Source: Parasphingorhabdus litoris DSM 22379 (lineage in GTDB: Bacteria > Pseudomonadota > Alphaproteobacteria > Sphingomonadales > Sphingomonadaceae). Taken from it: a stretch of 64,000 nucleotides of DNA. Positions 35,819 to 44,370 of this stretch are shown in pieces (the stretch's first letter is position 1; the number at the start of each line of letters is the position of its first letter). The notes under the pieces are model-generated. The model did no database searches. It was not told the DNA's origin and saw only the letters and a list, made by a program, of their open reading frames with translations. Both the position numbers and the translations under genes were made by a program. Where the stretch lies: positions 2,418,001 through 2,482,000 of the forward strand of contig NZ_CP086727.1 in assembly GCF_020906275.1 (NCBI RefSeq), read 5' to 3'.

Positions 35819-36531
35819 GCTGTTTTTTGCCCGGCAGTTTGCCCGGTCTCACAATCGCTGCGCAACGGACAGGCCGCACAATCGGGGCGATTGGGCCGGC
35901 AGAGAGTCTGGCCCAGCCGTTTGACCTGCAAATGATGTTCATCAATATCCGCCGCCGACCAATCTGATGGCAGAACCGGCATCAGGATATCATAGCTGCG
36001 TGTCGTATCCGCTTTCGGTGGTACCAGACCGATGCGCTGGATGACCCGGCGATGATGCGTGTCGATAACCAGTGCCTTGCGCTCTAGCGTACTATTGCAC
36101 ACCACACCCGCGCTAATCTTGCGCGCGACGCCGGGCAAGGATTCCAGCCATGCCATCGCTTCTGTGGTTGTCATTTCCGTAAGGCGAGACAGGTCTGCGG
36201 CCCCGCAACGATTGATGATTTCCGACAGACAATCTTTGAGACGACTTGCCGAAAGGTCAGGAAAAGTCTGATTGGCGAGATAGTCGGTCAGCGTCTCCAG
36301 TGGTAGCCCTGCAACTGCTTCCCAGCTGCCGAAATCAGCCAATAGTCGGTCTGTCGAGGCATTGGACACCGCCGTTTTTGATCGCGCGCCGATAACGCCC
36401 TGCACCAGCGTCCAGACCGGGTCACGGCGCTTTTCGGCGGGGCGAATGATTCGTCCGAAATGCGCGATCAATTGCTGCTGAATCTGGTCCAGCAACGCAG
36501 ATCGGGAATCGAAATCGAAGGTCACTTGCAT
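35815..36531 (-). CDS. Endonuclease III-like DNA glycosylase
   Basis: A 238-residue HhH-GPD glycosylase. The helix-hairpin-helix LESLPGVARKISAG contains the catalytic Lys, VIDTHHRRV the catalytic Asp, and the carboxy end has an intact [4Fe-4S] site, C-x6-C-x2-C-x5-C in CRPNRPDCAACPLRSDC. It probably removes oxidised pyrimidines. The sequence is divergent from canonical Nth, so a second genuine nth elsewhere is possible. I use ATG 36531; ATG 36555 is an alternative. Confidence 0.9.
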   Translation of the reverse strand: MQVTFDFDSRSALLDQIQQQLIAHFGRIIRPAEKRRDPVWTLVQGVIGARSKTAVSNASTDRLLADFGSWEAVAGLPLETLTDYLANQTFPDLSASRLKDCLSEIINRCGAADLSRLTEMTTTEAMAWLESLPGVARKISAGVVCNSTLERKALVIDTHHRRVIQRIGLVPPKADTTRSYDILMPVLPSDWSAADIDEHHLQVKRLGQTLCRPNRPDCAACPLRSDCETGQTAGQKTA

Positions 36532-36581
36532 GGATAGGAAGATGCCTTGCGACATCAAAACTGACAAGGAGATTGCGACCG

Positions 36582-37589
36582 TCAGATATCAACCACGATT
36601 TTGCCGAAATGCGCCCCTGATTCCTGATGACGGAAAGCATCTGCCAAGTCTGCCAACGGAAAATGCTTGTCGAGAACCGGCTTGATGCCATTGGCCTCAA
36701 CAGCAGCGATCATGTCCAGCTGCTGTGCGCGGCTGCCCACGGTCAGGCCTTGTACACGCAGGTTCTTCGCCATGAGCAAGCCCGTCTGGACGGGTCCGGC
36801 AAAACCGGTCAGCACACCGATCAGCGCGATATGACCGCCAATGCGCGTCGCCATCATTGACTGGTCGAGCGTGCCCGGTCCGCCAATTTCGACCACACAA
36901 TCCACGCCCGCGCCGCCGGTGAGTTCGAGAACTTTGGGTCCCCACGCTTCGACTTCTTTGTAATTGATCAGATGATCCGCACCCAAGTCTTTGAGCCGCC
37001 CTAGTTTTTCATCCGATGAAGAGGTCGCTATCACCGTCGCACCCGCTGCCTTGGCAAACTGCAACGCGAAAATCGAAACGCCACCCGTGCCCTGTACCAG
37101 CACGGTATCACTGGGTTTCACGCAGCCATCGACGAACAGCGCGCGCCAAGCAGTCAGGCCCGCACAGGTCAACGTTGCCGCTTCGGCTGCGCTGTAACCC
37201 TTTGGCGCATGGGTCCATGCCGTGGCCGGGCCCACCGCCTGTTCACAGGCATAGCCGTCAATTCCGTCACCGGGCACACGCTGGAACCCGCCATCTGGCA
37301 TCGTGCCGTCAATCCAGTCCGGGAAAAAGGTCGAGACCACCGCGTCACCGACTTTGAATTCCGTAACCCCCTCACCCACCGCCGCGACCTCTCCGGCGCC
37401 ATCCGACATCGGAATGCGGTTGTCCGCAGTTGGCAGCATGCCCTTGACCACGGCATAGTCATGATAGTTGAGCGATGACGCGCGCAGCCGTACTGCAATT
37501 TCACCGGGTCCGGGAGCTGCTGGATCGGGAAGATCGACCAGTTGGAGGTTGTCGAGTGAGGCGGGGGCGTGGAGTTGGATCGCTTTCAT
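36582..37589 (-). CDS. Medium-chain dehydrogenase/reductase (NAD(P)-dependent, quinone-reductase-like)
   Basis: A 335-residue MDR protein. The amino-terminal GroES-like domain lacks the usual GHE zinc-binding motif (MSDGAGEVAAVG instead), and the Rossmann part has VQGTGGVSIFALQFAKAAGA and LGADHLINYKE. Together these point to a zinc-independent reductase. It starts at ATG 37589 with GGAGAG upstream. It is the first gene of the tightly packed run reaching down to the GDPD gene. Substrate unknown. Confidence 0.9.
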   Translation of the reverse strand: MKAIQLHAPASLDNLQLVDLPDPAAPGPGEIAVRLRASSLNYHDYAVVKGMLPTADNRIPMSDGAGEVAAVGEGVTEFKVGDAVVSTFFPDWIDGTMPDGGFQRVPGDGIDGYACEQAVGPATAWTHAPKGYSAAEAATLTCAGLTAWRALFVDGCVKPSDTVLVQGTGGVSIFALQFAKAAGATVIATSSSDEKLGRLKDLGADHLINYKEVEAWGPKVLELTGGAGVDCVVEIGGPGTLDQSMMATRIGGHIALIGVLTGFAGPVQTGLLMAKNLRVQGLTVGSRAQQLDMIAAVEANGIKPVLDKHFPLADLADAFRHQESGAHFGKIVVDI

Positions 37590-37617
37590 GGGTTCTCTCC
37601 TAATGTGACTCGTTTTA

Positions 37618-37700
37618 CTCGTCATCCTGAACTTGTTTCAGGATCTCTGGCGGCCATTTGGTCCATCAGAAAGATACTGAAACAAGTTCAGTATGACGAG
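37618..37700. repeat. Long palindromic intergenic repeat (REP-type, sphingomonad)
   Basis: CTCGTCATCCTGAACTTG and its continuation to 37646 form a 29-base arm that is repeated in reverse at 37672-37700 with two mismatches and a 25-base centre. This GTCATCCTGAACTTGTTTCAG-type unit is familiar as a dispersed repeat in sphingomonad genomes. It fills the gap between the divergently ordered MDR gene start and the kinase stop and could act as a terminator for the kinase gene on the minus strand. Confidence 0.8.
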
Positions 37701-37703
37701 GGA

Positions 37704-38264
37704 TCAAAGGCCGAAAGCAGCGACAATTTTTTTTGCACAGGATTCAACATCAGAATCTAAAGTGTCAACAATAAGGTCATAATTTTGATAGTTCCGAACA
37801 CGGTCAAATTGCCATCGCGCCAAACCAAGAGTTCGGTCGCCTCGTGAACGCTCCCGATGCTCAATAACATCGAGTGGTGCGTCCAGCAGCACGAATTTCA
37901 GATCGAACTCCGTCAACAAATCCCGATATTCATCAAAGTCTTTTTGATCCCACAAGACATCATCAACAACAATATTGTTATCATGACTTGCCATTGCGGC
38001 CACCGCTCCCCGCATACCCGACATCAGCTTTTGCAGAGCTGGACCGCTTGAGACGGCTATTTCAGGACTTTCATCAGAACCGATATTTTGGAACAACAAG
38101 CCGTCTACGTGGTTATCCAGACGCTTCGGTAACATTTCCAGAAAGGAATCCATTTGCAGATGCATGAAAGCACTGGATGCAAATTGTTGAATGGCTTTCG
38201 CAGTGGAGGTTTTGCCGACGCTACTCGATCCATTCAGAATTATGATTCTAGCTGGCATTGGCAT
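37704..38264 (-). CDS. Chloramphenicol phosphotransferase-like P-loop kinase
   Basis: A 186-residue protein with a Walker A motif GSSSVGKTSTAK (about residues 12-23) and the following MDSFLEMLP and VVDDVLWD segments as in the chloramphenicol phosphotransferase (CPT) family of small P-loop kinases. Streptomyces CPT phosphorylates chloramphenicol for self-protection; most relatives in other bacteria have unknown substrates. It stands alone between a REP-type repeat and guaA. Confidence 0.8.
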   Translation of the reverse strand: MPMPARIIILNGSSSVGKTSTAKAIQQFASSAFMHLQMDSFLEMLPKRLDNHVDGLLFQNIGSDESPEIAVSSGPALQKLMSGMRGAVAAMASHDNNIVVDDVLWDQKDFDEYRDLLTEFDLKFVLLDAPLDVIEHRERSRGDRTLGLARWQFDRVRNYQNYDLIVDTLDSDVESCAKKIVAAFGL

Positions 38265-38302
38265 TACGCGATTTTAAACCGCTGCTCCTTACTCTGTCAG
38301 TA

Positions 38303-39862
38303 TTACTCCCACTCAATCGTCCCCGGCGGTTTCGAGGTATAATCATAAACCACCCGGTTAATCCCCTTTACCTCGTTGACAATCCGTGTGGCCACCCGCG
38401 TCAGAAAGCTGGCGTCGAACGGATAGACATCGGCGGTCATGCCATCGGTGCTCGTTACCGCGCGCAGGCCGCAGACGCTGTCATAGGTGCGGCCATCGCC
38501 CATCACGCCGACTGTCTTGACCGGAAGCAGCACGGCAAAAGCCTGCCAAATCGCGTCATAAAGGCCAGCATTTCTGATTTCTTCCAGATAGATAGCGTCG
38601 GCTTTGCGTAAAATGTCGCAGCGTTCCTTGGTCACTTCACCGGGAATGCGGATGGCAAGGCCCGGGCCGGGGAATGGGTGGCGACCGACGAAAATTTCGG
38701 GAAGTCCAAGTTCACGGCCCAGTGCGCGGACTTCATCCTTGAACAGTTCGCGCAGCGGTTCGACCAGCTTCATATTCATGCGCTCGGGAAGGCCGCCGAC
38801 ATTGTGGTGGGATTTGATCGTGACGCTGGGTCCGCCGGTAAAACTGACGCTTTCGATCACATCGGGATAGAGCGTGCCTTGGGCAAGGAAATCAGCACCG
38901 CCAACTTTTTTCGCTTCGATCTCAAAGACATCGATAAAGGTCTTGCCAATAAATTTGCGCTTCTTCTCCGGATCCGTCTCACCCTTCAGGCCGTTGAGGA
39001 ACAGTGTTTCCACATCCAGATGGACCAGCGGGATATTATAGTGCCCCTTAAACAGGCTCACCACCTGATCCGCCTCACCCTGCCGCATCAGCCCGTGATC
39101 GACAAAGACGCAGGTCAGCTGCTCACCAATCGCTTCGTGGATCAGCACCGCCGCCACCGCGCTGTCAACACCGCCGGAAAGACCGCAGATGACCTTGCCA
39201 TCACCAACCTGTTCGCGAATTTCGTTGATCTTGGCGGCCTTGAATTCCGCCATCGTCCAGTCGCCGGCACAGCCGCAGACATGGCGGACGAAATTGGCGA
39301 TCAGCTTGCCGCCATCGGGCGTATGCACGACTTCGGGATGGAACTGCATGCCGTAAAAGCGCTTTTCGTCATCCGCGATAATCGCAAAGGGCGCGCCTTC
39401 GGTAGTCGCGACGATCCGGAAACCGGGAGCAAATTCGGTAACCTTGTCACCGTGACTCATCCACACCTGATGCTTTTCGCCGACCTTCCACAGGCCGTCG
39501 AAAAGGACGCAGCTTTCGGAAATTTCGATAAAGGCGCGGCCAAATTCGCCGCTTTCACCGCCCTCAACCTGACCGCCCAATTGCGTGGTCATCACCTGCT
39601 GACCGTAGCAGATACCCAGCACCGGAATGTCGGCATCGAGAAAGGCCTGCGGTATACGCGGGCTGCCTTCTTCGGTGACACTGGCGGGGCCACCGGAGAG
39701 GATGATTCCCTTCGGCTGCATTCGTTCAAACGCCTCTTCGGCATTGTTGAACGGGGCAATTTCGGAATAGACCCCCGCTTCACGGACCCGGCGGGCAATG
39801 AGCTGCGTGACTTGAGAGCCGAAATCGACGATCAATATGGTTTCTTCATGGGCTATGGACAT
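38303..39862 (-). CDS. guaA: GMP synthase (glutamine-hydrolysing)
   Basis: A 519-residue enzyme converting XMP to GMP. Amino-terminal class I amidotransferase: catalytic Cys in GICYGQQVM and His-Glu in FHPEVVHTP. Then the ATP-PPase domain with [15 protein letters not shown] and the carboxy-terminal dimerisation domain ending [11 protein letters not shown], the family hallmark. Length is normal. Together with purL it is a second purine gene in the window, not linked in an operon. Confidence 0.98.
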   Translation of the reverse strand: MSIAHEETILIVDFGSQVTQLIARRVREAGVYSEIAPFNNAEEAFERMQPKGIILSGGPASVTEEGSPRIPQAFLDADIPVLGICYGQQVMTTQLGGQVEGGESGEFGRAFIEISESCVLFDGLWKVGEKHQVWMSHGDKVTEFAPGFRIVATTEGAPFAIIADDEKRFYGMQFHPEVVHTPDGGKLIANFVRHVCGCAGDWTMAEFKAAKINEIREQVGDGKVICGLSGGVDSAVAAVLIHEAIGEQLTCVFVDHGLMRQGEADQVVSLFKGHYNIPLVHLDVETLFLNGLKGETDPEKKRKFIGKTFIDVFEIEAKKVGGADFLAQGTLYPDVIESVSFTGGPSVTIKSHHNVGGLPERMNMKLVEPLRELFKDEVRALGRELGLPEIFVGRHPFPGPGLAIRIPGEVTKERCDILRKADAIYLEEIRNAGLYDAIWQAFAVLLPVKTVGVMGDGRTYDSVCGLRAVTSTDGMTADVYPFDASFLTRVATRIVNEVKGINRVVYDYTSKPPGTIEWE

Positions 39863-39934
39863 GAAGAGCGCTTAATCTGGCGCGGGGAAAGAGTCTATAG
39901 ATTGTGGCGCGGATTGTGAACTTTGTGCCCCAAC

Positions 39935-41581
39935 TCAGAGCTTGGCGAGCAATTGGTCGATTTGTGCCTGCTGTTCCGCACTTGCAAACGCCTTCAAACT
40001 CGCAATCACCCGCTTCGCTTCTGCGGCCTGCCCATTAGCGGCCAGCGCATTGGCGAGATGCCAACGAATCTCCAGGTTACCTGGCGCACGCGATGAAGCT
40101 TGCCGCAACATTTGCAACGCCTCACCTTTATCCTGCCCTGACTGCAACAGCGTCCAGCCCAGTGTATCCAGCACATTGGGATCATCTGGCGTCAGCGCCA
40201 AAGCCGCACGGGCAAAGGACACAGCCTGCGCCTTGTTGCCCAGTTCCAGCTGTACCAGCGCGCTGTTATTCATGATGATCGCATTGCCATCAAGACCGGC
40301 AGCACGCAGATCGGCATAGATTGCGGCCGCCTTTGTCCATTGTTTCGCGGTAATAGCCTGCCCCGCCTCGGTCATTTTCAGCGCAATGTCATCCCGGCCT
40401 TGTGGCACCTTTGCTCGAGATTCGAAATTGGCAGCCGCCGGGTCATTTTGCGATTTCCCAAGCTTTGCTGCAAGCGCCAGCAACTGGGGTGTGGCATTGG
40501 CACGCTGTGCTGCTGGTTTTAGCAATTGATAGGCTTCAGCTTTATTTCCTGCAGCTTCCAGAGCAGAAGCCAATACCATGGTAGCTTGAACATGTCCGGG
40601 CATATCCACCAGGAATTTACGCAACCGTTCAATGGCTTGCTCATAATTGCCTTGCAGATATGCGATTTCACCGCGCAGAAGTGCCGAACCGGGAACATCG
40701 TTCAGTGTATCACCAGCGCCCTGGACAAGCTCATGCGCTCGATCAATATCACCATCGTTAAACGCAATTCTCGCCATCAGGAAAAGTGCCATCGGATGCC
40801 CCGGAGCCAGCTCCAATATCCTGTTCAAATTGGCTTTCGCTTCCTTGGCATTCCCCAAATCAGCATTGACCGCAGCGACAGAAAAAAGCGGGGTTATGCT
40901 GTCGGGATATAACTTAAGGGCCTTGTCAAAGGCGGCTTTCGCGGCTGGCAGGTCTTGACGCATGAGTTCCAATTGACCGGAAAGCAGCAAGGCATCGAGA
41001 TTTTCCGGATCATATTTCAGGGCGAGAGCCGCAGTCTGACGAGCCGCGCTGACATTGCGCTCATCCACTTCATAATTGCCTCGAAGCGCCAATAGTCGGG
41101 CATCTTCAGGCATTGCCGCCAAGCCTTCGTTTAGCGCTGCAACTGCTTCTTCTCTCCGTTCCAAGGCAAGCAGCGCCCGTGCCTTCACCCAATAAGCCAA
41201 ACTCGCATTTTTGGCATCAGGGTTTTCGATCAACGCCAAAGCGCGTTCCGGCATATCACGCAGCAGCAATGCATGAGCCATTAAGCCCGGCAACTCTGCC
41301 TGATATTCCGGATTATCTTCCAGCTTTTTGAACGCCGCTTCTGCCGCCACGCCATCGCCAAGCCTCAGAAGGGTTTTCCCATAAAGTAGATTAGCCTCGG
41401 GATCCGCACCATTTTCCTTCAAGGCTGACATCAAATAGATGCGCGCGGCTCGGTAATCATTTTCGGCAAAAGCAGATTCGGCAGCGCCCATGGGATCGTT
41501 GCTGTCGTTCGAACAGGCACCGAGAGTGAGCGAGGCCGCTACGAAGCCTATGGTTATGGGGGTTTTCAAGGCGTCTATCAT
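39935..41581 (-). CDS. TPR-repeat lipoprotein (PrsT-like)
   Basis: A 548-residue lipoprotein with lipobox LGAC after a short signal peptide (Cys near residue 23). The rest is tandem tetratricopeptide repeats (for example DYRAARIYLMSALKENG, EANLLYGKTLLRLGD). Its amino-terminal repeats resemble PrsT, the TPR lipoprotein of exosortase A/PEP-CTERM systems, though it is shorter than the usual PrsT of about 900 residues. The adjacent upstream gene encodes a PEP-CTERM protein, which makes such a role plausible but not shown. Confidence 0.78.
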   Translation of the reverse strand: MIDALKTPITIGFVAASLTLGACSNDSNDPMGAAESAFAENDYRAARIYLMSALKENGADPEANLLYGKTLLRLGDGVAAEAAFKKLEDNPEYQAELPGLMAHALLLRDMPERALALIENPDAKNASLAYWVKARALLALERREEAVAALNEGLAAMPEDARLLALRGNYEVDERNVSAARQTAALALKYDPENLDALLLSGQLELMRQDLPAAKAAFDKALKLYPDSITPLFSVAAVNADLGNAKEAKANLNRILELAPGHPMALFLMARIAFNDGDIDRAHELVQGAGDTLNDVPGSALLRGEIAYLQGNYEQAIERLRKFLVDMPGHVQATMVLASALEAAGNKAEAYQLLKPAAQRANATPQLLALAAKLGKSQNDPAAANFESRAKVPQGRDDIALKMTEAGQAITAKQWTKAAAIYADLRAAGLDGNAIIMNNSALVQLELGNKAQAVSFARAALALTPDDPNVLDTLGWTLLQSGQDKGEALQMLRQASSRAPGNLEIRWHLANALAANGQAAEAKRVIASLKAFASAEQQAQIDQLLAKL

Positions 41582-41655
41582 GGTAAAAGGATAGCTCAGA
41601 AAGCCTTTAAAAAGGGCTAATTCAAATCAAAATACCGCACCAAATGCGGGCAAAA

Positions 41656-41690
41656 AGAAACCGGCCGAAATTACGCTCGCCCGGTTCCAG
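41656..41690 (-). terminator. Possible intrinsic terminator after the PEP-CTERM gene
   Basis: On the minus strand, AACCGGGCGAGC and GGCCGGTT can pair through a six-base AACCGG/CCGGTT stem extended imperfectly, followed by TCTTTTT. It lies just downstream of the PEP-CTERM stop (41712) and before the TPR lipoprotein start (41581), so the two genes may be separate or only partly read through. Confidence 0.45.
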
Positions 41691-41711
41691 TACTCTGATT
41701 GAACTAAATGC

Positions 41712-42398
41712 TTATGCAGCAAGCTTTTTCCGGCGACGACGTGTGCCAGCCCACAGACCACCGACAGCTAGACCCAAAAGACCAAGAGCACCTGGCTCCG
41801 AAACTTCAGAGGGGATTTTGTCGAGGTTGAAATTAATATCCCAATGCCGAACTTTATGGCCATGCGGGTTCAAGATATTCAACCATGCTGAACCGCCAAA
41901 ATTCTTGTTCTTGTCATTCGCGCCATATCCGTACTGAAGCGTGGTATTACCAGCAAAAGGATCGTTGGGATTCACTGTGTAAACCGCGCCATCAATGGTA
42001 ATGGTGCCAGAACCGGTTGTGAAAAAATCAATATCCGGCGTATCGGTGACCGGATTAAAATTGCCGCCACCATTTTTATACTCGAAATTTGTCCCATCAA
42101 TGGTTTCGAGAAAGCTGCTGAAATTGAGATCTAACGTAGCAACCTGTCCAGCGCGGTTGATCGCCGTACCGGTCAGTGTGGCGGTTTGCGCATCGGTATC
42201 ATAGCTGAATGTCGTGCCATCCTGGAATGAATATCTGCGATTGCAGCCACTGCCTATGTTGCCCGTGTAAAGGCCGTGTTTGCAGGAGCCGCCCGTGTAG
42301 TTGGTTGCTGCATAGTCAATAACGCCCGCAGATGCCGGTGTTGCATATGCCGCCGCGATACCGATGGCGGTCAGTGTTGCTATTGTAATCTTGCGCAT
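41712..42398 (-). CDS. PEP-CTERM sorting domain protein
   Basis: A 228-residue exported protein with an amino-terminal signal peptide (cleavage after TPASAG) and a carboxy-terminal PEP-CTERM tail: EPGALGLLGLAVGGL followed by the basic RRRRKK end. The central part is Gly/Asn/Thr-rich and otherwise unrecognised. PEP-CTERM tails are cut and the protein attached by an exosortase; no exosortase gene is in this window. A -24/-12 promoter lies upstream, matching the RpoN-dependent control known for PEP-CTERM genes with PrsK/PrsR. Confidence 0.9.
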   Translation of the reverse strand: MRKITIATLTAIGIAAAYATPASAGVIDYAATNYTGGSCKHGLYTGNIGSGCNRRYSFQDGTTFSYDTDAQTATLTGTAINRAGQVATLDLNFSSFLETIDGTNFEYKNGGGNFNPVTDTPDIDFFTTGSGTITIDGAVYTVNPNDPFAGNTTLQYGYGANDKNKNFGGSAWLNILNPHGHKVRHWDINFNLDKIPSEVSEPGALGLLGLAVGGLWAGTRRRRKKLAA

Positions 42399-42484
42399 GA
42401 GTTTTGCCCTGTTGTTGTCATCATTCGATTGCGGATTGATTCAACGTTAATGATTGAACAACCCGAACCGCTTGATCGAAATAG

Positions 42485-42501
42485 AAGCAGACCTCATGCC
42501 A
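42485..42501 (-). promoter_or_regulatory. Sigma-54 (RpoN) promoter upstream of the PEP-CTERM gene
   Basis: Minus-strand sequence TGGCATGAGGTCTGCTT: GG at 42499-42500, exactly ten bases, then GC at 42487-42488, matching the TGGCAYRNNNNTTGCW consensus with one mismatch (C for T). A start of transcription near 42475 would give a leader of about 77 bases before ATG 42398. PEP-CTERM genes in other proteobacteria are known to use RpoN with the PrsR activator, which makes this position meaningful. Confidence 0.65.
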
Positions 42502-42534
42502 TTTTATATTAGTTTCACTATTTCAGGATTTTAG

Positions 42535-42557
42535 ATGGTTAAAACACTGTTAACCAT
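42535..42557. promoter_or_regulatory. Palindrome, candidate activator site for the sigma-54 promoter
   Basis: ATGGTTAA at 42535-42542 and TTAACCAT at 42550-42557 form a perfect inverted repeat separated by seven bases. Its centre lies about 70 bases upstream of the predicted transcription start, a typical place for an enhancer-binding protein. A further GGTTAAC occurs at 42600-42606, on the edge of the upstream ligase gene. Function is inferred from position. Confidence 0.45.
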
Positions 42558-42603
42558 GTCACAAATGTAATCAATATCGACAATAAAGCCTTTAGAACTG
42601 TGG

Positions 42604-44187
42604 TTAACGGACGAGTCCTGAAACCATCCGCTGAGCGCGATCGCGCAACTCGGTTTTCAGGATTTTACCGATATGGCTTCGCGGCAATTCGTCAATCAGA
42701 TGAAGTTCAGACAGTCTTTGGGTTTTGCCAAGCTCCGCATTCGTGGCAGCTTTTAAGGCCTCGAGATCAAGTGACACACCATTTTCCGGAACAACAAACC
42801 CCACTGGCGTCTCGCCCCATTGCTTCGACGCAACACCGACGACCGCTGCATCGGCAACATCAGGTTGCAACATCAGCGCTTCCTCCAAATCGCGGGGGTA
42901 AATATTAAAGCCGCCAGAAATAATCATGTCTTTTGACCGTCCCATCAAAGTGATAAAGCCATCCTCATCGACTCTGCCGATATCGCCCATCCGCTGCCAG
43001 CGCTCGCCATTTTCATCATACCAGCTCGCTTCTTCGGTTTTCTCCGGCTGGTTCTGATAGCCGCTCATCATGGTTTGGGACCGCCCAACCAACTCGCCCA
43101 TTTCACCAGTTGGTAGGCGGTTCAAGTCCTCATCGACCGTAATCACCTCACTGCCACCCCAAGCAATACCAACAGTATGCAGCTTGTCGGGGAAAGCGTG
43201 TGCCAGCAGGATGCAGACAACACCGCCCTCCGTCATGGAATAAATCTCGATGAGACCGCCCGGCATACGTTCCAAGACCTCGGCCTTAAGCTGCGCCGAG
43301 AAAGGCGCGCTGGTGCAATATTTGTGCGTGAAGTGGCTGAGATCATAATCGTCAAAACCGTCAAAATCCATCAACCGCTGATACTGAACGGGAACCAGCA
43401 TCGTGTGGGTCGCATGGTTTTCCTGTGCCAATTCCAGCCAGCGCTGACAATCGAACTTGCGCATTAGAATTGATGTACCGCCATAAGCCACGGTGGCAAC
43501 GAATATACCGAGCGTTGTGTTTGAATATAGAGGCGTAGAGAATAGCGAGACTTGGCCTGGCTGGCCATAGCCAGAGTTTTCGCCGACCGCCATCTGATAC
43601 CAGCGCATCTGGCGGCTATGAACGATGCCCTTGGGGGTACCAGTGGTGCCGCTTGAATAGATGATGTTGAACGGATCTTTGGGGCCAACCTCAGGATCAG
43701 TCGGCATCGCACCGTCCTCTGCCATCCAGTCATGCATCAGCGGTGCGCCCTCTTCTGCGACATCCATCATGATGTGCTTTAGTGGTGGAAGGTCGATGCC
43801 GCTTTCGAAAAGCTCGGCGCGTTTTGCGCTGTCGACGAACAGATGCATCGCACCGCTGTCGGCCATCATGTTGGCGAGCTGTTTGGGTGTGGCGGAAGTT
43901 GTCAAAGGTGCCGCGCAACCGCCAGCTATAATGGCGCCAAGATAGGCGATAGCGTAAAGGATAGTGGTCGTTCCCAGGATCGAAACAGCCTGCCCTTTCT
44001 TAAGACCATCAGCCTGCAACTGCGCAGCGACACGGTTGACCAAAGCCGCAGTTTCTCGCCAATTCAGCTGTTCATTACCATCATCCAAAGCGATGCGATC
44101 CGGCTGGTTGACAGCATGGGCATTGATGAGCTCGGCCAGATGGTCGAAAGGTTGCTCTAGATAGGCAATAGGGTCAATTTTTGTCAT
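42604..44187 (-). CDS. Acyl-CoA ligase / AMP-binding protein
   Basis: A 527-residue member of the ANL superfamily of adenylating enzymes. The AMP-binding loop IYSSGTTGTPKGIVH, the ATP-binding core TEGGVVCI, and the carboxy-terminal GRSKDMIISGGFNIYPRDLEE hinge with the catalytic Lys of SHIGKILKTELR are all present. It activates a carboxylic acid to an acyl-CoA; the substrate (medium- or long-chain fatty acid, or aromatic acid) cannot be told. It is transcribed toward the PEP-CTERM gene but separated by 205 bases holding that gene's promoter. Confidence 0.92.
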   Translation of the reverse strand: MTKIDPIAYLEQPFDHLAELINAHAVNQPDRIALDDGNEQLNWRETAALVNRVAAQLQADGLKKGQAVSILGTTTILYAIAYLGAIIAGGCAAPLTTSATPKQLANMMADSGAMHLFVDSAKRAELFESGIDLPPLKHIMMDVAEEGAPLMHDWMAEDGAMPTDPEVGPKDPFNIIYSSGTTGTPKGIVHSRQMRWYQMAVGENSGYGQPGQVSLFSTPLYSNTTLGIFVATVAYGGTSILMRKFDCQRWLELAQENHATHTMLVPVQYQRLMDFDGFDDYDLSHFTHKYCTSAPFSAQLKAEVLERMPGGLIEIYSMTEGGVVCILLAHAFPDKLHTVGIAWGGSEVITVDEDLNRLPTGEMGELVGRSQTMMSGYQNQPEKTEEASWYDENGERWQRMGDIGRVDEDGFITLMGRSKDMIISGGFNIYPRDLEEALMLQPDVADAAVVGVASKQWGETPVGFVVPENGVSLDLEALKAATNAELGKTQRLSELHLIDELPRSHIGKILKTELRDRAQRMVSGLVR

Positions 44188-44370
44188 ATTTCACTTGTTT
44201 CGCATCATATGGAAAAATGCAAACTACCATTTTCGGCCATCCGGTACATTACCTATTGCCACAAGATGCAGATGACGGGAAACCCCGCCCAGCCTGACGC
44301 AGAACCGGTTCTCGTTTGTGACGTGATCATCAATATCGTCATGGCCCCATGACACGGAAACCGCGAACCC

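Noticed and set aside
37704..38264. Chloramphenicol resistance gene
   Set aside because: Only the kinase fold is shared with the Streptomyces enzyme; the substrate residues cannot be verified by eye.
38678..39919. 413-codon plus-strand open frame opposite guaA
   Set aside because: Long only because of the codon use of guaA on the other strand; no domain or start signal.
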